Part shown: piece after piece, positions 56,790 through 64,000 of the stretch | Position numbering within the stretch: the first letter of the stretch is position 1 | How the letters are laid out: each line of letters opens with the position of its first letter | From: Virgisporangium aliadipatigenens | GTDB taxonomy: Bacteria; Actinomycetota; Actinomycetes; Mycobacteriales; Micromonosporaceae | DNA: 64,000 nt | Direction: 5' to 3' | Assembly (NCBI RefSeq): GCF_016863615.1 | Contig: NZ_BOPF01000043.1 | Span: forward strand, 1 to 64,000 | Made by a program: the position numbers and the translations under genes | Notes under the pieces: model-generated | The model's input: the letters and a program-made list of their open reading frames with translations, nothing else | The model's database searches: none | Told to the model about the DNA's origin: nothing

Positions 56790-57947
56790 CTAGCGGCCGA
56801 CGCTCGCCTGAAAAACCTCGGCCGAACCCGTCACCAGCACCGGCTTCGACGACGCCCGCACGAACGCCGCGTCACAGCCGCGCAGCCGCACCGCCGTCCC
56901 GCCGCAGTCCACCGTCGCCTCGCCGCGCAGGCACAGGACGATCCGCGGGCCGTCGCCGGGCAGTTCGACCGGGGTGCCGTCGACCGTCGCCCGGTACAGC
57001 GCGAAGTCGTCGATCGGCACCGGCCACGTCACCACTCCGGGCGCCACCGGCACCGGGCGCAGCACCGCGTCCGAGAGCACCTCGTAGCGCAGCACCCGCA
57101 GCAGTTCCGGCACGTTGACGTGCTTGGGGGTCAACCCGCCGCGCAGCACGTTGTCCGACGCGGCCATGATCTCCACGCCCAACCCGTGCAGGTAGGCGTG
57201 CAGATTGCCGGCCGGCATCCAGACCGCCTCGCCCGGTGCGAGCGTCACGCGGTTGAGCAGCAGCGCCAGCACCACACCGGGGTCACCGGGGTAGCGCTTC
57301 GCCAGTTCCCCCACAAGCTCGTAATCCGGGCGGTCGGCCGCGGCGGACACGACCGCGGCGACCACCGACTCGGGAAGCTCCACCAGCTGCGAGACCGCGC
57401 CGTGCAGCGCGGTCGCCGCGTCCGGCGCGCGCAGCGCGTCGACGACCTCCCCCAGCGCCGCGACCCGCAGCGCGGCCAGCAGCTCCGCCGACTCCTCCGG
57501 CGCGCGGAAGCCGCAGAGCGCGTCGAACGGCTCCACCGCCACCAGCAGCTCCGGCTTGTGGTTGGCGTCGACGTAGGTGCGGTTGGGCGCGCCGAGCGGG
57601 ACGCCCGCCGCCTCCTCGGCGGCAAACCCGGCCCGCGCCTGGTCCAGGTCCGGGTGGGCCTGCAGCGACAGCGGCGCCTCGGCCGCCAGGACCTTCAGGA
57701 GGAACGGCAACCGCGCGCCGAACCGCTCCGCCACACCCGCGCCGAGCAGCCCCTCCGGATCGGCCGCCACCGCGCGGTCCAACGGCGTTCCGGTGCCGGT
57801 GAGCACGGCCGGGGCGCCCGCGTGAGCGCCCAGCCACAGCTCCGCCTCCGGCTCCGCCGTCGGCACCGGCCGCCCCTGCAGCGTGGCGATCGCCGTGCGC
57901 GAACCCCACGCGTAGGGCCGGATCGGCGCCTCGATCACTTCGATCAA
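56790..57947 (-). CDS. manA: Mannose-6-phosphate isomerase, class I
   Basis: 385 residues. Zinc-site motifs are visible: LSLQAHPDLDQAR, the Glu/His pair in NHKPELLVAVEPF, and GNLHAYLHGLGVEIM. It interconverts mannose-6-P and fructose-6-P for GDP-mannose and cell-wall glycan synthesis. Last of five overlapping or adjacent genes (manB, Trm112-like, SIS protein, CDF transporter, manA); starts in a 4-bp overlap with the transporter gene. Confidence 0.97.
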   Translation of the reverse strand: MIEVIEAPIRPYAWGSRTAIATLQGRPVPTAEPEAELWLGAHAGAPAVLTGTGTPLDRAVAADPEGLLGAGVAERFGARLPFLLKVLAAEAPLSLQAHPDLDQARAGFAAEEAAGVPLGAPNRTYVDANHKPELLVAVEPFDALCGFRAPEESAELLAALRVAALGEVVDALRAPDAATALHGAVSQLVELPESVVAAVVSAAADRPDYELVGELAKRYPGDPGVVLALLLNRVTLAPGEAVWMPAGNLHAYLHGLGVEIMAASDNVLRGGLTPKHVNVPELLRVLRYEVLSDAVLRPVPVAPGVVTWPVPIDDFALYRATVDGTPVELPGDGPRIVLCLRGEATVDCGGTAVRLRGCDAAFVRASSKPVLVTGSAEVFQASVGR

Positions 57948-58879
57948 GAGCCTGCTCCCACCGCACTACGCAGCGCCGGTTCGATGTAGATCACGCGCGC
58001 GATCGGGACGGCCTCGCGGATGCGCCGTTCGATGGCGTCGATGCCGCGGGCCACGTCGGCCGCCGTGTCGTCGTGGCGCACCGCCACCTTCACCGCCACG
58101 AGCAGCTCCTCCGGACCGAGGTGCACCGTCTTCATGTGCACGATGTCCTCGACCTCGTCGCCGGCCCGGATCGCCGCGTCGATCGCCCGGGCCTGCTCGT
58201 CCGTCGCGGACTCACCCACCAACAGGCTCTTCATCTCGACCGCCAGGATCGCCGCCACGACGATCAGCAGGACCCCGATCGCGGCGCTGCCGACGGCGTC
58301 CCAGATGCCATTGTGGGTGATCAGGGTCATGCCGACCCCGAACAACGCGAGGATCAGGCCGACCAGCGCGGCCAGGTCCTCCAGCAGGATCACCGGCAGC
58401 TCCGGGACCCGCGAACGCTGCACGAAGTCCTTCCACGACGCGTTCCCGCGGATCTTGTTGGTCTCCACGATCGCCGTGCGGAACGACAGCGACTCCAGCA
58501 CGATCGCGACCACGAGCACCACCACCGGCACCCAGGCCCATTCCTCGATCGGATGCGGGTCGGCGAACTTGTGCCACGCCTCGTACAGCGCGAAGATGCC
58601 GCCCACGAAGAACAGCACCACGGCCACGATGAACGCGTAGATGTAGCGTTCCCGCCCGTAGCCGAACGGATGCTGCGGCGTCGCCGCCTTCTTCGACGTC
58701 TTGCCGCCCAGCAGCAGCAGGCCCTGGTTGCCCGAGTCGGCGACCGAGTGGATCGCCTCCGCGAGCATCGCCGAGGAACCGGTCAGGAAGAACGCGATGA
58801 ACTTCGTCACCGCGATCCCCAGATTCGCCGCCAGCGCGGCCACCACCGCCTTGGTGCCGCCCTCCCCACCGGCACTCAT
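57944..58879 (-). CDS. Cation diffusion facilitator (CDF) metal transporter
   Basis: 311 residues with six membrane helices. NLGIAVTKFIAFFLTGSSAMLAEAIHSVADSGNQ carries the first metal-site helix (shown here only by its AEAIHSVADS core), HPFGYGRERY is the CDF loop, and PVILLEDLAALVGL the TM5 site, with Glu-Asp in place of the usual His/Asp pair. A C-terminal cytosolic domain of ~90 residues follows. Metal specificity (Zn, Mn or Fe) is unknown. Placement inside a ManA/ManB operon with 4-bp overlaps is unusual. Confidence 0.95.
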   Translation of the reverse strand: MSAGGEGGTKAVVAALAANLGIAVTKFIAFFLTGSSAMLAEAIHSVADSGNQGLLLLGGKTSKKAATPQHPFGYGRERYIYAFIVAVVLFFVGGIFALYEAWHKFADPHPIEEWAWVPVVVLVVAIVLESLSFRTAIVETNKIRGNASWKDFVQRSRVPELPVILLEDLAALVGLILALFGVGMTLITHNGIWDAVGSAAIGVLLIVVAAILAVEMKSLLVGESATDEQARAIDAAIRAGDEVEDIVHMKTVHLGPEELLVAVKVAVRHDDTAADVARGIDAIERRIREAVPIARVIYIEPALRSAVGAGS

Positions 58880-60093
58880 GAGTTGGTCAGCTCCTTCATT
58901 TCCTGGATCGCCGGAACGGCCATCGGGTCCAACCCGTGCGCGAGCCCCAGATAGATGGAGGCGAAGTCCGGCACGGCCACCATCGACGCGAGCCGTTCGA
59001 GCTGCGAACCGCCCTCGGCCTCGACGACGCTCACCCGCACGCCGCGCTGCTCGGCGAGGCGCTGCACGGCGTCGGCGCGTCGTTCCTCGACGCTGGCCGG
59101 CTCGTCGCTCTCCTCGGCCGTGTCCTCGTTGTCGTCGCGCAGGCCGCCGTCGCGCAGCAGCACCACCCGGATGCGGGTGTTGTCCTGATCGCCCTCACCG
59201 GGGTCGGCGAAGATGTCGCGCTCGTTCTCGCTCAGGGCGCCGTAGGCACCGTCGAGCAGGCCGACCCGGCCACGCCCCGCCTCCAGCAGCGCACCCGCCA
59301 CTGCCGGGTACCGGGCGTTGGCGGCCAGCGTGTCGGCGAACCGGTGCGCCGCCACCGTGGCCAGCGGCGAGGAGCCCCACAGGATCGGGATCGAGCCGGC
59401 CAGGTCCAGCGCCAGCGTCTTGCCCGGGTTGACGAACGACTCCAGCGTCGGCCGGCACCGTTCGGCGTCGGTGTCCAGCCGGGCGGCCGTCTCCGCGAAG
59501 TCCGCCTCGGCCACCTTGACCAGCCCCAACGCGCGCGCGGCCAACAGCACCGGCACGGTCAGCGCCCACAGGCTGGTGCGCGCGTTGAACCGGCGCGGCA
59601 CTGGGATGAACGGCGCCCGCGCGCGTTCGGCCACGCTCTGCAGCTCCGAGTCGGGTGCGCCGATCGCCACGAGGCGGGCGCCCCGCCGGCCCGCGGCGTC
59701 GGCGGCGGCCAGCGCCTCCGGCGAACGCCCCGACGCCGATACGGCGATCACCACGTCCGCGGCGCCGACCCACCCGGGCACGCCCGAACTGCGGTGCGAG
59801 ATCACCGGCACCGGGCAGCGCGGCCCGGCCACCGTGGACAGCACGTCGCCGGTGCGCGCGGCGGTGCCGACGCCGGCGACGACGACGGCACGCGGCCGGC
59901 CCTCGTCGCCGAGCGAGGTCAGGTCCACCTCGGCCGCCAGCGCGGCGGTCTCCCGCACCTGCGCGCCCGCGGAGGCGGTGGCCCGCAGCATCTGCCCCGG
60001 GTCGGCCGCCTCCACGGACTGCAGGTCGTCGATCAGCGCGTGGTCGGCGTTGCGGGTGCCGCGGACGCCGGCACTCCCGTCGAGCGGCCTCAC
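58876..60093 (-). CDS. SIS-domain protein (phosphoglucose/phosphomannose isomerase-like)
   Basis: 405 residues from a GTG at 60093 in a 4-bp GTGA overlap with the Trm112-like gene. Two SIS domains are seen: AVVVAGVGTAARTGDVLS and ADVVIAVSASGRSPEALA in the first, and IPILWGSSPLATVAAHRFAD in the second. It matches the Rv3256c-type protein found between manA and manB in actinobacteria. Isomerase activity is possible, but many of these lack proof of function. Confidence 0.9.
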   Translation of the reverse strand: MRPLDGSAGVRGTRNADHALIDDLQSVEAADPGQMLRATASAGAQVRETAALAAEVDLTSLGDEGRPRAVVVAGVGTAARTGDVLSTVAGPRCPVPVISHRSSGVPGWVGAADVVIAVSASGRSPEALAAADAAGRRGARLVAIGAPDSELQSVAERARAPFIPVPRRFNARTSLWALTVPVLLAARALGLVKVAEADFAETAARLDTDAERCRPTLESFVNPGKTLALDLAGSIPILWGSSPLATVAAHRFADTLAANARYPAVAGALLEAGRGRVGLLDGAYGALSENERDIFADPGEGDQDNTRIRVVLLRDGGLRDDNEDTAEESDEPASVEERRADAVQRLAEQRGVRVSVVEAEGGSQLERLASMVAVPDFASIYLGLAHGLDPMAVPAIQEMKELTNS

Positions 60094-60275
60094 TCGCCCG
60101 CCGCCTTCCCCGGGCCGCCGGTCGCCTCGTCGATCAGCATGATCGGGATGCCGTCCCGGACCGGGTAGACCCGGGTGCACACGGTGCAGGTCAGGGTCTG
60201 CGCCGCCGCGTCGTAGGCCAGCAGGGCATGGTCCTGATCGGGACAGCGCAGCAGTTCGAGCAGAGCCGCATCCAT
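60090..60275 (-). CDS. Trm112-family zinc-ribbon protein
   Basis: 61 residues. MDAALLELLRCPDQDHALL and the core LTCTVCTRVYPVRDGIPIML are typical; Cys pairing is incomplete (CPDQ and CTVC), as in some bacterial members. Trm112-like proteins often stabilise methyltransferases, but here the operon context is mannose-phosphate metabolism. It lies 25 bp after manB. Confidence 0.92.
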   Translation of the reverse strand: MDAALLELLRCPDQDHALLAYDAAAQTLTCTVCTRVYPVRDGIPIMLIDEATGGPGKAAGE

Positions 60276-60300
60276 CTGTTTCTCCTTATATACCTGCGGT

Positions 60301-61680
60301 TCAGGCGCGGACGAGGGCGAGGATCTCGTCGCGCAGGCTCGCCATCTCGGCCTCCGTCGCGCCCTCGACGTTGAGGCGCAGCAGCGGCTCGGTGTTGGAC
60401 GGCCGCAGGTTGGCCCAGCTTCCGTCGGGCAGGACGATCGTGAGCCCGTCCAGGTGGTCGATGCTCACCCCGTCCCTTCCCTGGAACTGCGACTCGACGG
60501 CCGCCATGCGCCCCGCCTGGTCCGACACCGTGGAGTTGATCTCGCCCGAGGCCGCGTAGCGGGAGTACTCGCGGGCCAGGTGCGACAGCGGCAGCCCCTG
60601 CTCCCCCAGCGCGGCGAGCACGTGCATCGCGGCGAGCATGCCGGTGTCGGCGCCCCAGAAGTCGCGGAAGTAGTAGTGCGCCGAGTGTTCGCCGCCGAAG
60701 ACGGCACCGGTGCTGGCCATCTCCGCCTTGATGAACGAGTGCCCGACGCGCGTGCGCACCGGCGTGCCCCCGTTCTCCGACACGATCTCCGGCACGGCGT
60801 GGGAGGTGATCAGGTTGTGGATGACGGTCGAACCGGGGTGCTTCGCCAGTTCCCGCACAGCCACCAGGGCGGTGACGGCGGACGGCGACACCGGCTCGCC
60901 AAGCTCGTCCACGACGAAGCAGCGGTCGGCGTCGCCGTCGAAGGCGAGCCCGATGTCGGCGCCGTGCTCGCGGACGGCGGCCTGCAGGTCGACCAGGTTG
61001 GCCGGCTCCAGCGGGTTGGCCTCGTGGTTGGGGAACGACCCGTCCAACTCGAAGTAGAGCGGCACGATCTCCAGGGGCAGCGGGTCGAGCTTGCTGTCGC
61101 CCAGCACGGCCGGAACGGTGTAGCCCGCCATGCCGTTGCCCGCGTCGACGACGACCTTGAGCCGCCGGATGCCGGACAGGTCGACCAGGGTGCGCAGGTG
61201 GCGCGCGTACTCGACGAGCACGTCCCGGGTCTCGATCGAACCCTGGCGGTCGGCCGTCGCCGGCTTGCCGTCCAGGATGGCCTGCGCCCGGTCGCGGATC
61301 TCCGCGAGTCCCGTGTCCTGGCCGATCGGCTTGGCGCCGGAGCGGCACATCTTGATGCCGTTGTACTGGGCGGGGTTGTGGCTCGCCGTGAACATCGCAC
61401 CGGGCAGGTCGAGCGAACCCGAGGCGTAGTACAGCAGGTCGGTCGAGCCGAGGCCGGCATTGATCACATCGACGCCGGCGGCCCGGGCACCCCGGGCGAA
61501 CGCCTCGGTCAGGCCCGGCGACGACTCGCGCATGTCGTGCGCGACGACGATCCGGTCGGTGTCCGGTCCGAGCGTCTGCACGAACGCGGCGCCGATCGCC
61601 TCTGCCACCCCCTCGTTGATCTGGTCGGGGACGGTGCCCCGCACGTCATACGCCTTGACGATCCGGGTGAGGTCGGACAC
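60301..61680 (-). CDS. manB: Phosphomannomutase/phosphoglucomutase ManB
   Basis: 459 residues from the GTG at 61680 with a GAAGGAG site. Active-site phosphoserine in TASHNPAQYNG, metal loop DGDADRC, sugar loop GEHSAHYYF and phosphate loop RPSNTEPLLR are all present. It converts Man-6-P to Man-1-P for GDP-mannose, feeding PIM/lipomannan and protein mannosylation. First gene of the man cluster. Confidence 0.97.
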   Translation of the reverse strand: MSDLTRIVKAYDVRGTVPDQINEGVAEAIGAAFVQTLGPDTDRIVVAHDMRESSPGLTEAFARGARAAGVDVINAGLGSTDLLYYASGSLDLPGAMFTASHNPAQYNGIKMCRSGAKPIGQDTGLAEIRDRAQAILDGKPATADRQGSIETRDVLVEYARHLRTLVDLSGIRRLKVVVDAGNGMAGYTVPAVLGDSKLDPLPLEIVPLYFELDGSFPNHEANPLEPANLVDLQAAVREHGADIGLAFDGDADRCFVVDELGEPVSPSAVTALVAVRELAKHPGSTVIHNLITSHAVPEIVSENGGTPVRTRVGHSFIKAEMASTGAVFGGEHSAHYYFRDFWGADTGMLAAMHVLAALGEQGLPLSHLAREYSRYAASGEINSTVSDQAGRMAAVESQFQGRDGVSIDHLDGLTIVLPDGSWANLRPSNTEPLLRLNVEGATEAEMASLRDEILALVRA

Positions 61681-61791
61681 TGGCCCGCGCTCCTTCTGGG
61701 TCACCGGCTGGCAGGGCGGCGGCCACACCAGCGCACGCTTGCAACGTCAAGCAGCCTAGTGCTCCGGTGAGTCCTCCGCCGGGCAGGCTCG

Positions 61792-63216
61792 CTAGAGGGC
61801 GAGGCCGGTGAGGACCAGGGTGCGCGGTTCGGTGTAGTCGTCCATGGCGCTGCGCAGCCCCTCGCGGCCGACGCCGCTGCCCTTGGTGCCGCCGTAGGGC
61901 ATCTGGTCCGCGCGGTAGCTGGGCACGTCGCCGACGATCACGCCGCCGACCTTCAGGTCCCGCGCCGCGCGGAAGGCGACCGTGACGTCCCGCGTGAAGA
62001 CCCCCGCCTGCAGGCCGTACTCCGAGGCGTTGACCTGGTCGAACGCCTCATCGTCGGAACCGACGCGGGACAGTGCGAGCACCGGCCCGAAGACCTCCTC
62101 GGACCACGCCTTCGCCTCGGGCGGCACGTCGGCGAGCACCGTCGGGGCGAAGCGCGCACCGTCGCGGGTCCCACCGGTGAGCACCTTCGCGCCGGCGGCG
62201 ACGGCCTCCGCCACCCAGGCCTCCACCCGTTCCGCGGCGGCCGCACTGATCATCGGGCCGACCTCGGTCTCCTCGTCGAACGGGTCGCCGTCCTTCAGCC
62301 CGCGCACCTTCTCGGTGATCAGCGCGGCCAGCGTGTCGTAGGACGCGGCGTGGATCAGCACCCGCTGCACGGCGATGCAGCTCTGCCCCGCCTGGTAGTT
62401 CGAGAACGTCGCGATGCGGCTCGCCGCCCACTCGAAGTCCGTCCAGTCCGCGCAGACCACCGCCGCGGCGTTGCCGCCCAGTTCGAGGGTGACGTGCTTA
62501 CGCGGGACGGCGTCGCGGATCTGCCAGCCCACCGGCCCGGAGCCGGTGAACGACACCACCGGCAGCCGCGGGTCGGCGACCAGGCCGGGGGCGCGGTCGT
62601 TCGGCACCGGCAGGATCGAGAACATCCCGGCCGGCAGGTCGGTCCCCGCGAGGATCTCTCCCAGGAGCAGCGCCGAGAGCGGGGTGGCCGGCGCCGGTTT
62701 GAGAACGATCGGCGCCCCGACCGCGATCGCCGGGGCGACCTTGTGCGCCACCAGGTTCAGCGGGAAGTTGAACGGGCTGATGCCGAGCACGGGCCCGCGC
62801 GGCACCCGCCGCACCAGCGCGATGCGCCCCGTGGCGGCCGGGTCGGTGTCCAGCCGCTGGAGTTCGCCGGAGAAGCGGCGCGCCTCCTCCGCCGCCCAGC
62901 GGAACGTCGACACCGCCCGGCCCACCTCGGCGCGGGCCCACTTGAGCGGCTTGCCGTTCTCCCCGGTGATGAGGCGGGCGACCGCGTCGGCGCGCTCGGC
63001 CAGGGAACGGCTCACCGCGTCGAGCGCGGCGGCCCGCGCGTGCGCCGGCAGGGACTCCTTCGCGGCCTCGACCGCCGCGTCGAGCGCACGGTCGACCTGC
63101 TCCGGTGTGGCGTGGGCGGTGCGCCCCACCTCCCGCCCGTCGCCGGGATGGCGCACGGTCAGCACGTCGTCGCTCGTCTCGGGAGCACCGGCCACGTAGA
63201 ACGGGGTCACCACCAT
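61792..63216 (-). CDS. NAD(P)-dependent aldehyde dehydrogenase (succinate-semialdehyde DH type)
   Basis: 474 residues from the ATG at 63216; the frame continues upstream as a shadow of the divergent gene. Catalytic Cys in NYQAGQSCIAVQR, Glu in HVTLELGGNAA, SPFNFPLNLVAHKVAPAIA in the cofactor domain. The shape is closest to the phosphorylating-like/semialdehyde ALDH group; the substrate is not certain. Divergent from a second ALDH gene, 97 bp away. Confidence 0.92.
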   Translation of the reverse strand: MVVTPFYVAGAPETSDDVLTVRHPGDGREVGRTAHATPEQVDRALDAAVEAAKESLPAHARAAALDAVSRSLAERADAVARLITGENGKPLKWARAEVGRAVSTFRWAAEEARRFSGELQRLDTDPAATGRIALVRRVPRGPVLGISPFNFPLNLVAHKVAPAIAVGAPIVLKPAPATPLSALLLGEILAGTDLPAGMFSILPVPNDRAPGLVADPRLPVVSFTGSGPVGWQIRDAVPRKHVTLELGGNAAAVVCADWTDFEWAASRIATFSNYQAGQSCIAVQRVLIHAASYDTLAALITEKVRGLKDGDPFDEETEVGPMISAAAAERVEAWVAEAVAAGAKVLTGGTRDGARFAPTVLADVPPEAKAWSEEVFGPVLALSRVGSDDEAFDQVNASEYGLQAGVFTRDVTVAFRAARDLKVGGVIVGDVPSYRADQMPYGGTKGSGVGREGLRSAMDDYTEPRTLVLTGLAL

Positions 63217-63313
63217 GAAACACAGGCTATGCCCTGCGGAAACAGTGGCGACAGACCTTGTCCGCGACGGATTCGATCGAAAGAATGCCAGCAACCCGAG
63301 GATGGGAGTCCCC

Positions 63314-64000
63314 ATGGCCGACAAGCAGGTGCTGCGCAACTTCGTCAACGGCAAACACGTCGAGCCGACCGAGGGCGGGTACGCCGACCTGGTCGATCCC
63401 ACCACCGGGGAGGTATGGGCGGCCGCACCCGTGTCGAGCGCCGCCGACGTCGACGACGCCATGCGCGCCGCGGCGACGGCGTTCGAGAGCTGGGGCGGCA
63501 CGACCCCGGCCGAGCGCCAGCGCGCCCTGCTCAAGCTCGCCGACGCGTTGGAGAGCCGTGCGGACGAGGTGGTCGACGTCGAGGTGCGCAACACCGGCAA
63601 GCCCCGCGCGCTCACCACGTCCGAGGAACTGCCGCCCGCCGTCGACCAGCTGCGCTTCTTCGCCGGGGCGGCGCGGCTGCTGGAAGGGCGTTCGGCCGGG
63701 CAGTACATGGCGGGCTACGAGAGCTACGTGCGCCGCGAACCGATCGGCGTCGTCGGGCAGGTCACGCCGTGGAACTACCCGTTCATGATGGCCATCTGGA
63801 AGATCGCTCCCGCGCTGGCGGCCGGGAACACGGTCGTCCTCAAGCCGAGCGACACCACACCGGCGTCGACCCTCCTGCTGGCCGAGATCGCCGCCGAGTT
63901 CCTCCCGCCGGGCGTCCTCAACGTGGTCTGCGGCGATCGGGAGACCGGGCGCGCGGTGGTGGCTCATGACGTTCCCCAGCTGGTATCGATCACGGGATCG
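63314..64000 (+). CDS. Aldehyde dehydrogenase (gamma-aminobutyraldehyde/betaine aldehyde type), truncated by window end
   Basis: The first 229 codons are in the window, open to its last base; the rest lies beyond. ATG at 63314 has a GGGAG site; an in-frame ATG at 63302 is possible. LRNFVNGKHVEPTEGGYADL, QVTPWNYPFMMAIWKIAPA and VVLKPSDTTPASTLLLAEI match the gabD/prr/betB-type ALDHs. The catalytic Cys is not yet reached. Substrate unknown. Confidence 0.9.
   Translation, partial: MADKQVLRNFVNGKHVEPTEGGYADLVDPTTGEVWAAAPVSSAADVDDAMRAAATAFESWGGTTPAERQRALLKLADALESRADEVVDVEVRNTGKPRALTTSEELPPAVDQLRFFAGAARLLEGRSAGQYMAGYESYVRREPIGVVGQVTPWNYPFMMAIWKIAPALAAGNTVVLKPSDTTPASTLLLAEIAAEFLPPGVLNVVCGDRETGRAVVAHDVPQLVSITGS

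Overview
The window is very GC-rich, with GC-biased third codon positions, many GTG starts, 4-bp start/stop overlaps and several apparently leaderless genes. It encodes an actinobacterial core (mtrAB-lpqB, FtsEX, a long C-terminal SecA tail, DUF6912, an Rv3235-like protein, PadR, a eukaryotic-type Ser/Thr kinase). Together with long Pro/Ala/Gly-rich linkers and CBM2-like modules, this suggests a filamentous actinomycete. Micromonosporaceae (Actinoplanes or Micromonospora type) is my best guess; genus is not resolved. I see no rRNA, prophage, classical insertion sequence, CRISPR array or replication origin.

Layout. 1-4364: tRNA-Ala(GGC), a YqgE/AlgH protein, a VOC protein, MTA phosphorylase, a two-component pair and a small secreted protein. 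4670-6371: a three-gene overlapping operon (membrane-anchored protein, DUF6529-like four-helix membrane protein, Rieske lipoprotein) that looks like an extracytoplasmic electron-transfer unit. 6375-11621: SpoU-type rRNA methyltransferase, tmRNA (ssrA), two membrane-anchored CBM2-like proteins (one fused to a cytosolic SRPBCC domain), smpB and an M23 peptidase. 11731-15144: ftsX, ftsE, prfB and padR. 15283-20950: Ser/Thr kinase, tryptophan 2,3-dioxygenase and a motor-less helicase-associated/WYL protein. 20947-26077: pruA, a membrane protein with a histone-H1-like tail, DUF6912, a divergent rhodanese/Lrp pair and a small excisionase-type HTH protein.

26267-37891 and 55042-61680 follow, from family recognition, the mycobacterial order Rv3235 - secA1 - hpf - comF - lpqB - mtrB - mtrA - sahH - manA - manB. 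Additional cassettes lie in between: a membrane-protein/DUF4129/DUF4350/MoxR/DUF58 operon with divergent SpoIIM/RDD genes (38103-45355), a complete dipeptide/oligopeptide ABC importer (45352-51377), and an efeUOB iron-uptake operon under a near-consensus DtxR/IdeR box (51682-54975). The right edge holds two divergent aldehyde dehydrogenases, the second cut by the window end.

The most unusual signals are: an SRPBCC-TM-CBM2 fusion next to a second TM-CBM2 protein; a ~118-bp insertion between two oligopeptide permease genes bounded by an 8-bp direct repeat that is also the stop/start overlap, carrying a 41-codon ORF that would preserve translational coupling; a Trp/Arg-rich juxtamembrane segment in the DUF4129 protein; an H1-like basic tail on a polytopic membrane protein; a helically phased GCAAACG repeat array beside a small HTH gene; and hairpins or leaders at smpB and ahcY.
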